A stretch of 64,000 nucleotides of DNA. It comes from Collinsella sp. (lineage in GTDB: Bacteria > Actinomycetota > Coriobacteriia > Coriobacteriales > Coriobacteriaceae). Position 1 is the first letter of the stretch; each line of letters begins with the position of its first letter. The position numbers were made by a program, and so were the translations under genes. The notes beneath the pieces are model-generated. The model saw only the letters and a program-made list of their open reading frames with translations, was not told the origin of the DNA and did no database searches. Shown here piece by piece: positions 38,245 to 46,779 of the stretch. The stretch covers positions 124,001 to 188,000 of the forward strand of contig DXMK01000004.1 of NCBI GenBank assembly GCA_019414245.1. Reading direction: 5' to 3'.

Positions 38245-38979
38245 ATGTCCGAAGGCTGGAACATCCTGGTGGTTGATGACGAGCCCCCAATTAGGGCTGA
38301 GCTACGCTATCTGTTGGAAAAGGATACGCGTGTGGGTCAGATTGCCGAGGCGGGCAATGTCACCGAAGCCGTGGAGTCGATTCTGTCGAACAAGCCCGAC
38401 GTGCTGTTTTTAGACATTACCATGCCCGGTCGCTCGGGAATTGAGCTTGCCGAGACCCTGCAGAACCTAAAGACGCCGCCGGTCGTGGTGTTTGTGACGG
38501 CATTTGCCGAGTATGCGGCCGATGCCTATAACCTCGATGCTGTCGATTACGTCGTCAAGCCGGTCGAGGATGCCCGCCTGTCAAAGGCGCTCGACAAGAT
38601 CGAGACTGCCCTGGGCGCTCGCCGTGTCGTCCATGCTCCGCGCCAGCCTTTGCGCCTGACGGTGGATCGCGGGGGCAAAAAGGTGTTCATTCCCGTGGCG
38701 GATGTCTGCTACTTTGAGGCGCGCGCCGATTATTGCAACGCCGTCTGCGCCGAGGGGACGTATCTGATCAATGAGTCGATTTCCTCGCTCGAGCGTCGCC
38801 TGGCCTCCGAGGGCTTTATCCGCGTCCATCGCAGCTATCTGGTTAATTTGGAAGACGTACATAATGTCGAGATCGGCTCCACGGGCCTGATGGAGCTCAG
38901 GCTCGATCGCGTAACCTCGACGGTGCCCGTGTCCCGCCGTCGCGCTGCCGAGGTCAAATCGCACTTGGGGCTTGCGTAA
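38245..38979 (+). CDS. LytTR-family response regulator 1
   Basis: 244 residues. Receiver domain with acidic pair DDE (11-13), phosphoacceptor Asp57 (LFLDITMPG) and Lys in YVVKPVEDA. The C-terminal LytTR DNA-binding domain has VFIPVADVCYFEARADYC and FIRVHRSYLVNLEDV. LytTR regulators commonly control exported or cell-envelope genes. It works with the kinase just upstream. The next gene starts 92 bases later, possibly in the same transcript. Confidence 0.93.
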   Translation: MSEGWNILVVDDEPPIRAELRYLLEKDTRVGQIAEAGNVTEAVESILSNKPDVLFLDITMPGRSGIELAETLQNLKTPPVVVFVTAFAEYAADAYNLDAVDYVVKPVEDARLSKALDKIETALGARRVVHAPRQPLRLTVDRGGKKVFIPVADVCYFEARADYCNAVCAEGTYLINESISSLERRLASEGFIRVHRSYLVNLEDVHNVEIGSTGLMELRLDRVTSTVPVSRRRAAEVKSHLGLA

Positions 38980-39070
38980 GGGTCGGTGTGCCATCGTTTG
39001 CCGTTACAGGTTTGGCATGACTGTGCGGTGGGCATAATGGATTGCATCGAATGAAATCGAAAGGATTATT

Positions 39071-40015
39071 ATGCCCGCGCTCATTACGCATCATCTGTTT
39101 GGCGAGGAAAGCATCGACTGTCTTCCGCGAGGCGTTATCACGTCCGACGAGGAGCGCATCGCCTTTATCCTGGGAAACCAAGGTCCCGACCCGTTCTTCT
39201 TTCACATGCTCACGCCGCGCATTTCCGACTGCATGTCGCTTGCTCAGGTCATGCACCGCTCGCGCATGTCGCGCCAGTTCTCGTGCCTGCGCGACGGCGT
39301 GTCACACCTGCAGCCGCGCGATGCCAATCTGGGTCGCGCCTTTGCGCTGGGCCTGCTGTCGCACTATGTGCTCGATCGCAATGCCCATCCCTTTGTCTAC
39401 GAGCAGCAGTTTGGCATTGTCGAGTCCGATCCCGAGCTCGAGGCTTCGGGCAGTCAAGTTCATGCCGTGCTCGAAAGCGACCTGGACGTGCTGATGCTGC
39501 AGCTCAAGCGCGATGGGGCAACGGTCGAGGATTATCCGCCGGCGGGCGAGATCGTCACTACCGACCGCATCAATCGCGTTGCCGGCGTGCTGATGAGCTA
39601 TGTTGCCGGACGCGTGTACGGCATCGATATCCCGGTGGGGGAGTACGGCGGCGCCGTAGACGACATGCAGCTGCTCTACCGCACTATCGAGCCGGCCGGT
39701 TCGGCCAAGACGCGCGCGATTGCCCTGCTCGAGGGCTTGGTGCACGATTATTCGCTGCTCGACGGCCTTGCGCACCGCGTGACGACCGAGCTGCCCGAGC
39801 GTACCGGCAACCTGGGCCACTTGGCATGGAAAAGCCCCTTTACCGATGAAATCTCGACCGAGAGCTTCCCCGAGGTCTTTGACCGCGCACTGCTCGATTA
39901 CGAGCTCACCGTCGCCCGCTTTATCGAGACCGGCGATATGGAAGCCGTGACCAACCACGTCAATTACAGCGGTCGCGTGCTCGGCGCCGACGAAGAGTTC
40001 GACCGCGAGGAGTAG
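39071..40015 (+). CDS. zinc-dependent phospholipase C-like protein
   Basis: 314 residues. The sequence has the His/Asp pattern of the zinc-dependent phospholipase C fold: ITHHLFGEE near the start, GNQGPDPFFFH, LGLLSHYVLDRNAHPFV, then HDYSLLDGLAHR. There is no signal peptide, so it is probably intracellular, unlike secreted clostridial enzymes. Its enzymatic activity is unproven. AAAGGA ribosome site. Confidence 0.72.
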   Translation: MPALITHHLFGEESIDCLPRGVITSDEERIAFILGNQGPDPFFFHMLTPRISDCMSLAQVMHRSRMSRQFSCLRDGVSHLQPRDANLGRAFALGLLSHYVLDRNAHPFVYEQQFGIVESDPELEASGSQVHAVLESDLDVLMLQLKRDGATVEDYPPAGEIVTTDRINRVAGVLMSYVAGRVYGIDIPVGEYGGAVDDMQLLYRTIEPAGSAKTRAIALLEGLVHDYSLLDGLAHRVTTELPERTGNLGHLAWKSPFTDEISTESFPEVFDRALLDYELTVARFIETGDMEAVTNHVNYSGRVLGADEEFDREE

Positions 40016-40116
40016 GGCTCGTGCGTGCCCCTTTGCCGAATCCTTACCGGCGCCTCTGGGCAATTGGGGTACGATGAACTAACTGCATATCGGGCGAATA
40101 CGAAGGGTCCCTGTCC

Positions 40117-41376
40117 ATGAAATACACCAAGCTCGAGCGTAACTGGGTCATGTACGATGTGGGAAACTCGGCCCTCGTGCTGCTCAATACCTCGGTGGTG
40201 CCCATCTACTTTAACGCCATCAATACCGGTGCTTCCTCGGCAGACCTGGTGGTCGCTTGGGGCAACGCGCAGACGATTGCCTCGCTGGTCATTGCCATGC
40301 TCATGCCCATTCTGGGCGCGCTTGCCGATTACGCCGGCAACAAGATCAAGTTCTTCTTGGGCTTCTTCCTCACGGGCCTGGTTCTTTGCCTGGCGCAGGC
40401 TATCCCAATGTCCGCCATGGCATTTTTGACCGTGTACGTGCTGTGCACCATCGGCCTTAACTCTTCTATGACGTTCTACGACGCCATGCTGCCCGACATT
40501 ACCACCGACGAGCGCATGGACGCCGTGTCCAGCTCGGGCTATGCCTGGGGCTACATCGGTTCTACCGTGCCGTTCATCATCTGCCTGGCGCTTATCATGG
40601 GTGGCCCCGCTCTTGGCGTCCCTACCATGCTGGCAACGCGTCTGTCGTTTATCATCACTGGTGCCTGGTGGCTCATCTTTACCCTGCCGCTCATTCGCAC
40701 CTATAAGCAAAAGTACGGTCGCGAGCGCGGTCCCGAGGACACCATCGGCCACATCGTGGGCGGTGTGTTCTCCGAGGTCGGACACACCATGCGCGAGATC
40801 GCCCACAACAAGACCGTGCTGGTCTACATGATCGCGTTCTTCTTCTACATCGACGGTGTGCACACGGTCATTTCCATGGCAACCAGCTACGGATCGGCTT
40901 TGGGCATCGACTCGACCCAACTGGTGCTGGCTCTGCTCGTTACGCAGTTTGTGGCCTTCCCGTCCGCCATCATCTACGGCAAGCTCGCCGGCCGCGTGGG
41001 CACACTCAATATGATTTTGGTGGCCGTCGCCGCCTATATGGGCATCGTGCTCTTTGCCGCGTTTTTCTTAAAGACCGCCTTTGAGTTTTGGGTGCTCGCT
41101 ATTTTGGTCGGCCTGTTCCAAGGCGGCGTGCAGGCGCTGAGCCGCAGCTACTTTGGTCGTATTATCCCTAAGGAAAAGTCCAACGAGTACTACGGCTTCT
41201 TCGATATCTTTGGCCGTTACGCAAGCGTTATGGGCACCTTCCTGGTGTCGGTTGTCACCTCGCTGACCGGCAACCCGTCACTGGGCGTCCTTTCGATTGG
41301 TGTTCTGCTGGTTGTTGGCTTTGTGCTGCTGGTCCGTCTGTCCCGCATGGCTCAGGCGGCAGAGCATGCCGCATAG
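40117..41376 (+). CDS. UMF1/ATG22-type MFS transporter
   Basis: 419 residues with about 12 membrane helices. The N-terminus NWVMYDVGNSA and ILGALADYAGNKIKFF, then SSMTFYDAMLPDI and VSSSGYAWGYIGS, are characteristic of the UMF1/Atg22-like MFS group. Substrate unknown (some members export amino acids). It stands between the phospholipase-like gene and the glycosyltransferase, with a 101-base gap upstream. Confidence 0.85.
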   Translation: MKYTKLERNWVMYDVGNSALVLLNTSVVPIYFNAINTGASSADLVVAWGNAQTIASLVIAMLMPILGALADYAGNKIKFFLGFFLTGLVLCLAQAIPMSAMAFLTVYVLCTIGLNSSMTFYDAMLPDITTDERMDAVSSSGYAWGYIGSTVPFIICLALIMGGPALGVPTMLATRLSFIITGAWWLIFTLPLIRTYKQKYGRERGPEDTIGHIVGGVFSEVGHTMREIAHNKTVLVYMIAFFFYIDGVHTVISMATSYGSALGIDSTQLVLALLVTQFVAFPSAIIYGKLAGRVGTLNMILVAVAAYMGIVLFAAFFLKTAFEFWVLAILVGLFQGGVQALSRSYFGRIIPKEKSNEYYGFFDIFGRYASVMGTFLVSVVTSLTGNPSLGVLSIGVLLVVGFVLLVRLSRMAQAAEHAA

Positions 41377-41547
41377 GAGCGAGCGGCTATTGTGCCTGTC
41401 CACGGTACTCTTTTGGGGTTATCCGCAATAAACATTGCGACTTGCGAGCAATGATTTGCCCAAGTGGGTATGATGGAATCAGCTAGGTCGCGGGGCGTCG
41501 CCTGTGTTTGGCGGCGTCCCGTTTTTGTGTTGCAGGGAGGGTAAGGC

Positions 41548-42735
41548 ATGAACGCCACAGTCGTGATTCCAACGTATTGGGCGGGCGATGACGCTTGCGC
41601 AAACGCCCCTGGCACCTATGACCATTCGACGCGACTCAACGCCGACAATCCCGAACTCGACCGCTGCCTGGCCTCGCTTGAACAGGTACGTGACATCCCG
41701 CGCATCATCCTTTTGGTGGTCTGTCCCGTTTCTGCCACAGCCGATGTGTCGCTGCGCGTGCGCGAGATTGTCGACGCGCATCCCACGCTCAAGGTCACCG
41801 TTGTCACCAACACCCAGGCCTCGCGCATCGCAGACCGGGTTGCTCAGATCGCGCCCAAGGGTTCGGGCGAGTGCGTGAGCCTGCGAGGCTACGGTGCCAT
41901 CCGCAACATGGGGCTAGCCTGTGCCGCTGTGCTGGGCCATGACGCGGTTATCTTTTTGGATGACGATGAGACTGTCATCGACGCCGACTTTATGAAGCGC
42001 GCGACCTATGCGTTGGGGCAGCAGACGCGTCAGGGCTTGCCGATCTTGGTCAAGAGCGGCTATTTCTACGATCGCGACGGCTCGCCGCTGGCTCCCACGG
42101 ACAAGGCGGGCATCTGCCATCGTTGGTGGACCAAGCGCATCGAGTTCAACCGTTGGATGAAAAAGGCGCTCTCGGGCACCCGCATCTCGCGCTCTAACTA
42201 CGTGTGCGGCGGCCTGATGGCCCTGCACGCCCGCGCCTTTACGCGTGTGGCCTTTGACCCGTTTATCACCCGCGGCGAGGACTTGGATTACCTCTTTAAC
42301 ATGCGCATGTTTGGCTACGACGTGTGGTTCGATAACGAGTGGACCGTGCGCCATCTGCCTCCGGAGTCCGAAAAGCGCTCACCGCGCTTTATGCAGGATG
42401 TATACCGTTGGTACTACGAACGGGCCAAGTTGACATTCGCCGCGCATCAAAAGGAGCTCATTCCCGTTACGGCGGCATCACTCATGCCCTACCCGGGCCC
42501 GTGGATTTCGCGCGAGCTCGACGACCGCGTGCGCAAGACCGCTATGGTCCGCAGCGTGTTTACCCGCGAGCATGAGGGCTACCTGCGCATCTGGCGCCAT
42601 GGTATCGGCGAGGCAAAGGCCTATGCGCGCCAAAACGCTGCAAGCTACCTGCGTTTCCAGAGCTTTTGGCCCAAGATCATGGACGGGCTTTGGCGTGACG
42701 CACAACTGATCAGTATCCTGGAGGGGGCCGAATGA
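41548..42735 (+). CDS. GT2-like glycosyltransferase
   Basis: 395 residues, with a GGGAGG site before the ATG. It starts with MNATVVIPTYW (nucleotide-sugar strand), has a metal site VIFLDDDETV near residue 130 and a late ITRGEDLDYLFNMRMFGYD acceptor segment. There is no membrane helix. The acceptor is unknown, perhaps cell-wall polymer. The stop overlaps the start of the second kinase gene (ATGA at 42732), so it is in the same operon as that two-component system. Confidence 0.78.
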   Translation: MNATVVIPTYWAGDDACANAPGTYDHSTRLNADNPELDRCLASLEQVRDIPRIILLVVCPVSATADVSLRVREIVDAHPTLKVTVVTNTQASRIADRVAQIAPKGSGECVSLRGYGAIRNMGLACAAVLGHDAVIFLDDDETVIDADFMKRATYALGQQTRQGLPILVKSGYFYDRDGSPLAPTDKAGICHRWWTKRIEFNRWMKKALSGTRISRSNYVCGGLMALHARAFTRVAFDPFITRGEDLDYLFNMRMFGYDVWFDNEWTVRHLPPESEKRSPRFMQDVYRWYYERAKLTFAAHQKELIPVTAASLMPYPGPWISRELDDRVRKTAMVRSVFTREHEGYLRIWRHGIGEAKAYARQNAASYLRFQSFWPKIMDGLWRDAQLISILEGAE

Positions 42736-44075
42736 TCGACCGCCGCGCCCAGCGCGATAGTTCAATATCAATCTTTCGCATCATTGCCGTTGCCTGCGCC
42801 ATTTGCGTGCTGGTGTACTTTATTTTTGCCTTGGTGACCGGTATCGAGCCGATCGCCACGGTGATTGCCTGCGCGCTGCTGTGCATCTTTCTGTGCATCT
42901 TTATCTTTTTGACGCTCAATCCCGATTCGGTGCGCTCCCAGTACACCGAGGAGACGCTCTCGGTGGCCTCGGCCATGCTCGAGGACATTAAGGGCGGTCT
43001 GACGCAGGAGTCGGCGCGTTTGGTGTGCCAGCGCATTTTGCCCGAGACGCGTGCCATGACGGTGGCCATCACCGACGAGGGCAACGTGCTGGCCTGCGCG
43101 GGCGAGCTTGAGAAAAAACTACTGCCAGATTCTCCCATCCACACGCTTGCCACGCGCTACGTTATCGAACATGGCATCGTGCAGTCGTTCAACCGTATGG
43201 TGGATGTCGTGGGCTCGGACGGCTCACACAACCAAGTCCCCGCCGGCATTATCGCCCCCATCAAGGTGGGCGATCGTACCGTCGGCACGCTCAAGTTCTA
43301 CTACAAGACCCCGCGCGCCGTCGACCGTACCCAGTACGCGCTTGCCTCGGGCTTTGCCGAGATCTTGTCCACGCAGCTCGCCATCCACGAGCTCGAGGTG
43401 CAAAAGGAACTCACAGCGCGCGCCGAGGTGCGTGCGCTGCAGGCGCAGATTAACCCGCACTTCCTGTTCAACACGCTGAACACCATTGCATCGTTTACGC
43501 GCACCGATCCGCTGCGGGCCCGCGAACTGCTTCGTGAGTTCTCATCGTTCTATCGCGCCACGCTCGACAACTCGGGATCGCTTATTCCGGTCTCGCGTGA
43601 GGTTGCCCAGACCAAGCGCTACCTTACCTTTGAGAAGGCCCGCTTTGGCGAGGACCGCGTGCTTGCGACGTTCGATGTGTCCGAGGACGTGGAAGATACG
43701 CTGGTGCCGGCGTTCGTGATCCAGCCGATTGTCGAGAACGCCGTACGTCATGGTATGGGCGATGACGACGCCCTGAGGATCGACGTGACCGTTCACCAAG
43801 ACGGCGAGGATGCAATCTTGATTGCCGTGGCCGATAATGGCGTGGGCATGGATGAGGGTACCGCCGCCAGACTGTTTGACGAGCGTTCTGCCCGTCCCGA
43901 CGCCAGCTCTCCCCAGGGTGGCGGCGCCGGTGTGGCCATGCACAATATTTCGGAGCGCATCCATCGCTTTTATGGGCCGCACTCCTATACGCGTGTCGAA
44001 TCGGCGCCGGGCAAGGGCACCAAAGTGCTCCTTCATCTTGATTTGTCAGAGAGCATCTTTGACATTCAAGAGTAA
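42732..44075 (+). CDS. LytS-type sensor histidine kinase 2
   Basis: 447 residues, GAGGGG ribosome site. Two helices (IIAVACAICVLVYFIFALV and VIACALLCIFLCIFIFL), a GAF-like domain, then LQAQINPHFLFNTLNTIAS with the phosphorylated His, and ATPase motifs ENAVRHG, ADNGVGMD and GAGVAMHNI. Same architecture as the kinase at 36821, suggesting an old duplication. It is translationally coupled to the glycosyltransferase gene upstream. Confidence 0.9.
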   Translation: MIDRRAQRDSSISIFRIIAVACAICVLVYFIFALVTGIEPIATVIACALLCIFLCIFIFLTLNPDSVRSQYTEETLSVASAMLEDIKGGLTQESARLVCQRILPETRAMTVAITDEGNVLACAGELEKKLLPDSPIHTLATRYVIEHGIVQSFNRMVDVVGSDGSHNQVPAGIIAPIKVGDRTVGTLKFYYKTPRAVDRTQYALASGFAEILSTQLAIHELEVQKELTARAEVRALQAQINPHFLFNTLNTIASFTRTDPLRARELLREFSSFYRATLDNSGSLIPVSREVAQTKRYLTFEKARFGEDRVLATFDVSEDVEDTLVPAFVIQPIVENAVRHGMGDDDALRIDVTVHQDGEDAILIAVADNGVGMDEGTAARLFDERSARPDASSPQGGGAGVAMHNISERIHRFYGPHSYTRVESAPGKGTKVLLHLDLSESIFDIQE

Positions 44076-44147
44076 AATGAAAGGCTACGGGCTCAACGTC
44101 ATGCGACGGATGCCCGGCGTAGTTAGTTGACGAAAGGTTTTATCCCT

Positions 44148-44864
44148 ATGCTGCGTGCGATGATTGTGGATGATGAGGCGCCGGCTCGCTCGGAGCTTCG
44201 CTTCCTGCTCGAGCAAACGGGCAAGATCGGCACGATTACGGAGGCGTCGAGCGTCCGCTCCGCCATCGAGATGCTTATGGAAAGTCGCGTGGATGTCGTG
44301 TTTCTCGATATCTCGATGCCCGGTGCCTCGGGCTTGCAACTTGCCGAGGCGCTGCATAAGCTCAAAAATCCGCCGGCGATCGTGTTTGTGACTGCGTATA
44401 GTGACCATGCGGTCGAGGCATTCGACGTGGATGCCGTCGATTATCTGATGAAGCCGGTCGAGGAAGCTCGCTTGGATCGCGCGATCGAGAAGGTCATGCA
44501 ACGCACCAAGCCGGTTACGGACAGCAAGGTGACCATCGAGCGTATCCCGGTGGAAAAGGGCGGCCGCAAGGTGCTCATTCCCGTGGACGACATTCGCTTT
44601 ATCATGGCCAAGGACGATTACTCCTGCATCTATACCGTCGATGATCGTTTTTTGTCGACGACCTCGCTGGCGCAGTTTGAGGCCAAGCTCTGCGACTTTG
44701 GCTTCTTCCGTGTTCACCGCCGCTATATCGTCAACTTGGCGTGCGTCACGGATGTGGAGACGGTGCCCTCGGGCGCCATCCAGCTGGGCATTACGGGCGT
44801 CGACGAACGCGTGCCGGTTTCGCGCCGCCGCGTCGTGCCGCTCAAGAAGGCTCTGAGTCTCTAG
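44148..44864 (+). CDS. LytTR-family response regulator 2
   Basis: 238 residues from ATG 44148 (MLRAMIVDDEAPARSEL), with GAAAGG upstream; an in-frame ATG at 44127 is less likely. Receiver: DDE (8-10), Asp54 (VFLDISMPG), Lys in YLMKPVEEA. LytTR domain: VLIPVDDIRFIMAKDDYSC and FFRVHRRYIVNLACV. A terminator follows. Clear paralogue of the regulator at 38245. Confidence 0.93.
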   Translation: MLRAMIVDDEAPARSELRFLLEQTGKIGTITEASSVRSAIEMLMESRVDVVFLDISMPGASGLQLAEALHKLKNPPAIVFVTAYSDHAVEAFDVDAVDYLMKPVEEARLDRAIEKVMQRTKPVTDSKVTIERIPVEKGGRKVLIPVDDIRFIMAKDDYSCIYTVDDRFLSTTSLAQFEAKLCDFGFFRVHRRYIVNLACVTDVETVPSGAIQLGITGVDERVPVSRRRVVPLKKALSL

Positions 44865-44870
44865 CACACT

Positions 44871-44921
44871 GGCCCCGCAGCCCTGTAGACCCATCGTCTG
44901 CGGAGCCGTGGGGCCTTTTTT
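44871..44921 (+). terminator. terminator after LytTR regulator 2
   Basis: GGCCCCGCAG pairs with the region ending CCGTGGGGCC, followed by seven T residues. Confidence 0.8.
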
Positions 44922-44960
44922 GTATGTATCTGCCGAATCGTTTTTTGCGGAAGGGATCCC

Positions 44961-45428
44961 ATGAACAGTGCAAGCGCCAAGCGTATCGACATCATCTCGG
45001 ACACCCACGGCTATCTTTCGCCTGCGCTCTTGGACGAGCTTAAGGGCGCGGATCTGATTATCCATGCCGGTGACCTTACGTCGGAGATGGACTACGAGCA
45101 CCTATGCACTATCGCCCCCGTGCGGGCCGTACTGGGCAACAACGATTACTACCGCGACTACGGCCCCGATGTAGACCGTCTTGCGCTCTTTACCTACGAA
45201 GGCCTTAAATTCGCCGTAGCCCACTACCGCGAAGACCTTCCGGTGGGATCCGTAGACGTAGCCATCAACGGCCACACCCACGTAACCAAAGAAGCCCAAG
45301 TGGGCCGTTGCTTAGTCCTCAACCCGGGCAGCGCCAGCTACCCCAGAGGCACCCGAGGCCCCACCATGGCCAGAATGCTCGTAAAAGACGGCAAGATACT
45401 GACCACTAAGTTTATTGACTTGGACTAA
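44961..45428 (+). CDS. YfcE/MJ0936-type metallophosphoesterase
   Basis: 155 residues, typical for the family. Metal-binding motifs in order: DIISDTHGY, IIHAGDLTS, VLGNNDYY, VAINGHTHV. These enzymes hydrolyse phosphodiesters in vitro; the cellular substrate is unclear. GAAGGGA site before ATG 44961. A terminator follows within 10 bases. Confidence 0.92.
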   Translation: MNSASAKRIDIISDTHGYLSPALLDELKGADLIIHAGDLTSEMDYEHLCTIAPVRAVLGNNDYYRDYGPDVDRLALFTYEGLKFAVAHYREDLPVGSVDVAINGHTHVTKEAQVGRCLVLNPGSASYPRGTRGPTMARMLVKDGKILTTKFIDLD

Positions 45429-45436
45429 CCGCAACA

Positions 45437-45469
45437 AAAACGGGGGATGCACAACGCATCTCCCGTTTT
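45437..45469 (+). terminator. terminator of the phosphodiesterase gene
   Basis: Stem AAAACGGGGGATGC / GCATCTCCCGTTTT (one G-T pair), followed by CTTTG. Confidence 0.7.
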
Positions 45470-45584
45470 CTTTGAGCCAAAGGCAGAGTCCCAACAAGAA
45501 TCTAAGACAACCCCGCCACGGAGAACGGGGCCGCCGAGCCGCGAAGCGGCGAGCAACAAGAACTGGTTGAAGAAAGTGACGGCA

Positions 45585-45727
45585 GGGAGGGTCTCCGGGG
45601 CTGGGGGCGGGGGTTAAGTCTGTCGCGAGTTCCGCACGCAAAGGAAAGCACTTAATGTGCTTTCCGTCTTGCGCAGGACTGTAGAGCAGCAAACTTAACC
45701 CCCGCCCCCAGCCCCGGAGACCCTCCC
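45585..45727. repeat. 35-bp perfect inverted repeat with an inner hairpin
   Basis: Arms at 45585-45619 and 45693-45727 are exact reverse complements and very G-rich (contain GGGGCTGGGGGCGGGGG). Between them lies a second hairpin (GGAAAGCAC / GTGCTTTCC, 45643-45665). It could form a large cruciform or a long RNA hairpin upstream of the tRNA gene. No coding potential is seen. Confidence 0.8.
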
Positions 45728-45759
45728 GGAGGGACCGAAAAATTTTTTCAAAAAAGTTG

Positions 45760-45789
45760 TTGCGCGCCGGACAGACTTCTGTGTATACT
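45760..45789 (+). promoter_or_regulatory. tRNA-Asp promoter
   Basis: TTGCGC (45760-45765), an 18-base spacer and TATACT (45784-45789), about 47 bases before the tRNA. Confidence 0.65.
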
Positions 45790-45835
45790 AATCCCCGCAG
45801 CGCACGCGAGCGGAAACAAACGCGAACGACTGCCT

Positions 45836-45913
<78 letters not shown>

Positions 45914-45921
45914 ACGCAATT

Positions 45922-45950
45922 AAAGCCACGTCTTCGGACGTGGCTTTTTG
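45922..45950 (+). terminator. tRNA-Asp terminator
   Basis: AAAGCCACGTC-TTCG-GACGTGGCTTTTTG directly after the tRNA: an 11-bp stem, tetraloop and T-run. Confidence 0.9.
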
Positions 45951-46067
45951 CGTTTGATGCACTTTGTTTCGATAGAACGATCGCCCTGGTGTATCTTCGC
46001 CCAGAATCCCCGCGCCTTCGGGGACGCAAGTAAAATCTAATAAGCATATCTGTCTAAACAACAGCTT

Positions 46068-46112
46068 TGTTGCGCAACACCTGTTCAACGAGACAGGGGG
46101 TTAGGTTATACT
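46068..46112 (+). promoter_or_regulatory. operator and promoter of the Rrf2 gene
   Basis: A 12-bp palindrome TGTTGCGCAACA (46068-46079) lies just before TTCAAC (46084-46089) and, after 17 bases, TATACT (46107-46112). Rrf2 regulators often bind their own promoters, so autoregulation is plausible. The same GTTG-N2-CAAC core occurs at 5611 and 5685. Confidence 0.55.
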
Positions 46113-46272
46113 AAATTCCACTGTGCGCCGCATCTGATGCATTTCGCTCCAAGCGCGGCACTCAGTGGATATCCGATTTACCATTTGGATGTCCTGGCGG
46201 TCATTTAGCGTCTCGACACAAGCTCGGCCCCGTAGCTCGTTCGAGCTGTTCGTATTCCTTGAAAGGGGAAAA

Positions 46273-46758
46273 ATGGACATATCGAGGAAGACTGATTACG
46301 CCCTTCGTATGCTGGCGATGCTTGCCGAGGATCCGGAGTGTTTGCTTTCTGTTCGCACCGCTGCCGAAGAGGTCAATGTCCCGTATTCGTTTGCCCGCTC
46401 GATTCAGCACGGTTTGGTCCAGGCCGGTATTGTGGAGAGCCTGCGTGGCGTCCACGGTGGCATGCGTCTCAAGGTCAGTCCGGACGACGTCACTATCCGC
46501 CAGGTCGTCGAGGCCGTTCAGGGTCCTATGGTTATGAACGATTGCACCGCGCCCGATGGTGACTGTGCGCGCATGGGCGCGTGCTGCTATCATCCCCTGT
46601 GGGCCGGAGCTCAGGCGTTGATGCGCGACTACCTCGATTCCGTTTCGCTCGGCGACATCGTCGCTCACCGCCAGTTCCCGGCCGTCGATCCCAAGTTCGC
46701 CGACCGCGAAGCGTTTCCCGAGTACGCCACCTGCGCGTGCGCTTACCGGGAGGAATAG
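46273..46758 (+). CDS. Rrf2-family transcriptional regulator
   Basis: 161 residues from ATG 46273 (MDISRKTDYALRMLAML), after GAAAGGGG. Winged-helix DNA-binding domain with RTAAEEVNVPYSFARSIQHGLVQAGIVESLRGVHGG. A Cys cluster, CTAPDGDCARMGACC, about 100-116, fits an Fe-S cluster as in IscR/NsrR-type members, with extra Cys near the C-terminus (YATCACAYREE). A role in redox, iron or nitrosative sensing is inferred. The MutY-like gene follows 21 bases later. Confidence 0.9.
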   Translation: MDISRKTDYALRMLAMLAEDPECLLSVRTAAEEVNVPYSFARSIQHGLVQAGIVESLRGVHGGMRLKVSPDDVTIRQVVEAVQGPMVMNDCTAPDGDCARMGACCYHPLWAGAQALMRDYLDSVSLGDIVAHRQFPAVDPKFADREAFPEYATCACAYREE

Positions 46759-46779
46759 CGCCGCATAAGGAGTATAGCC

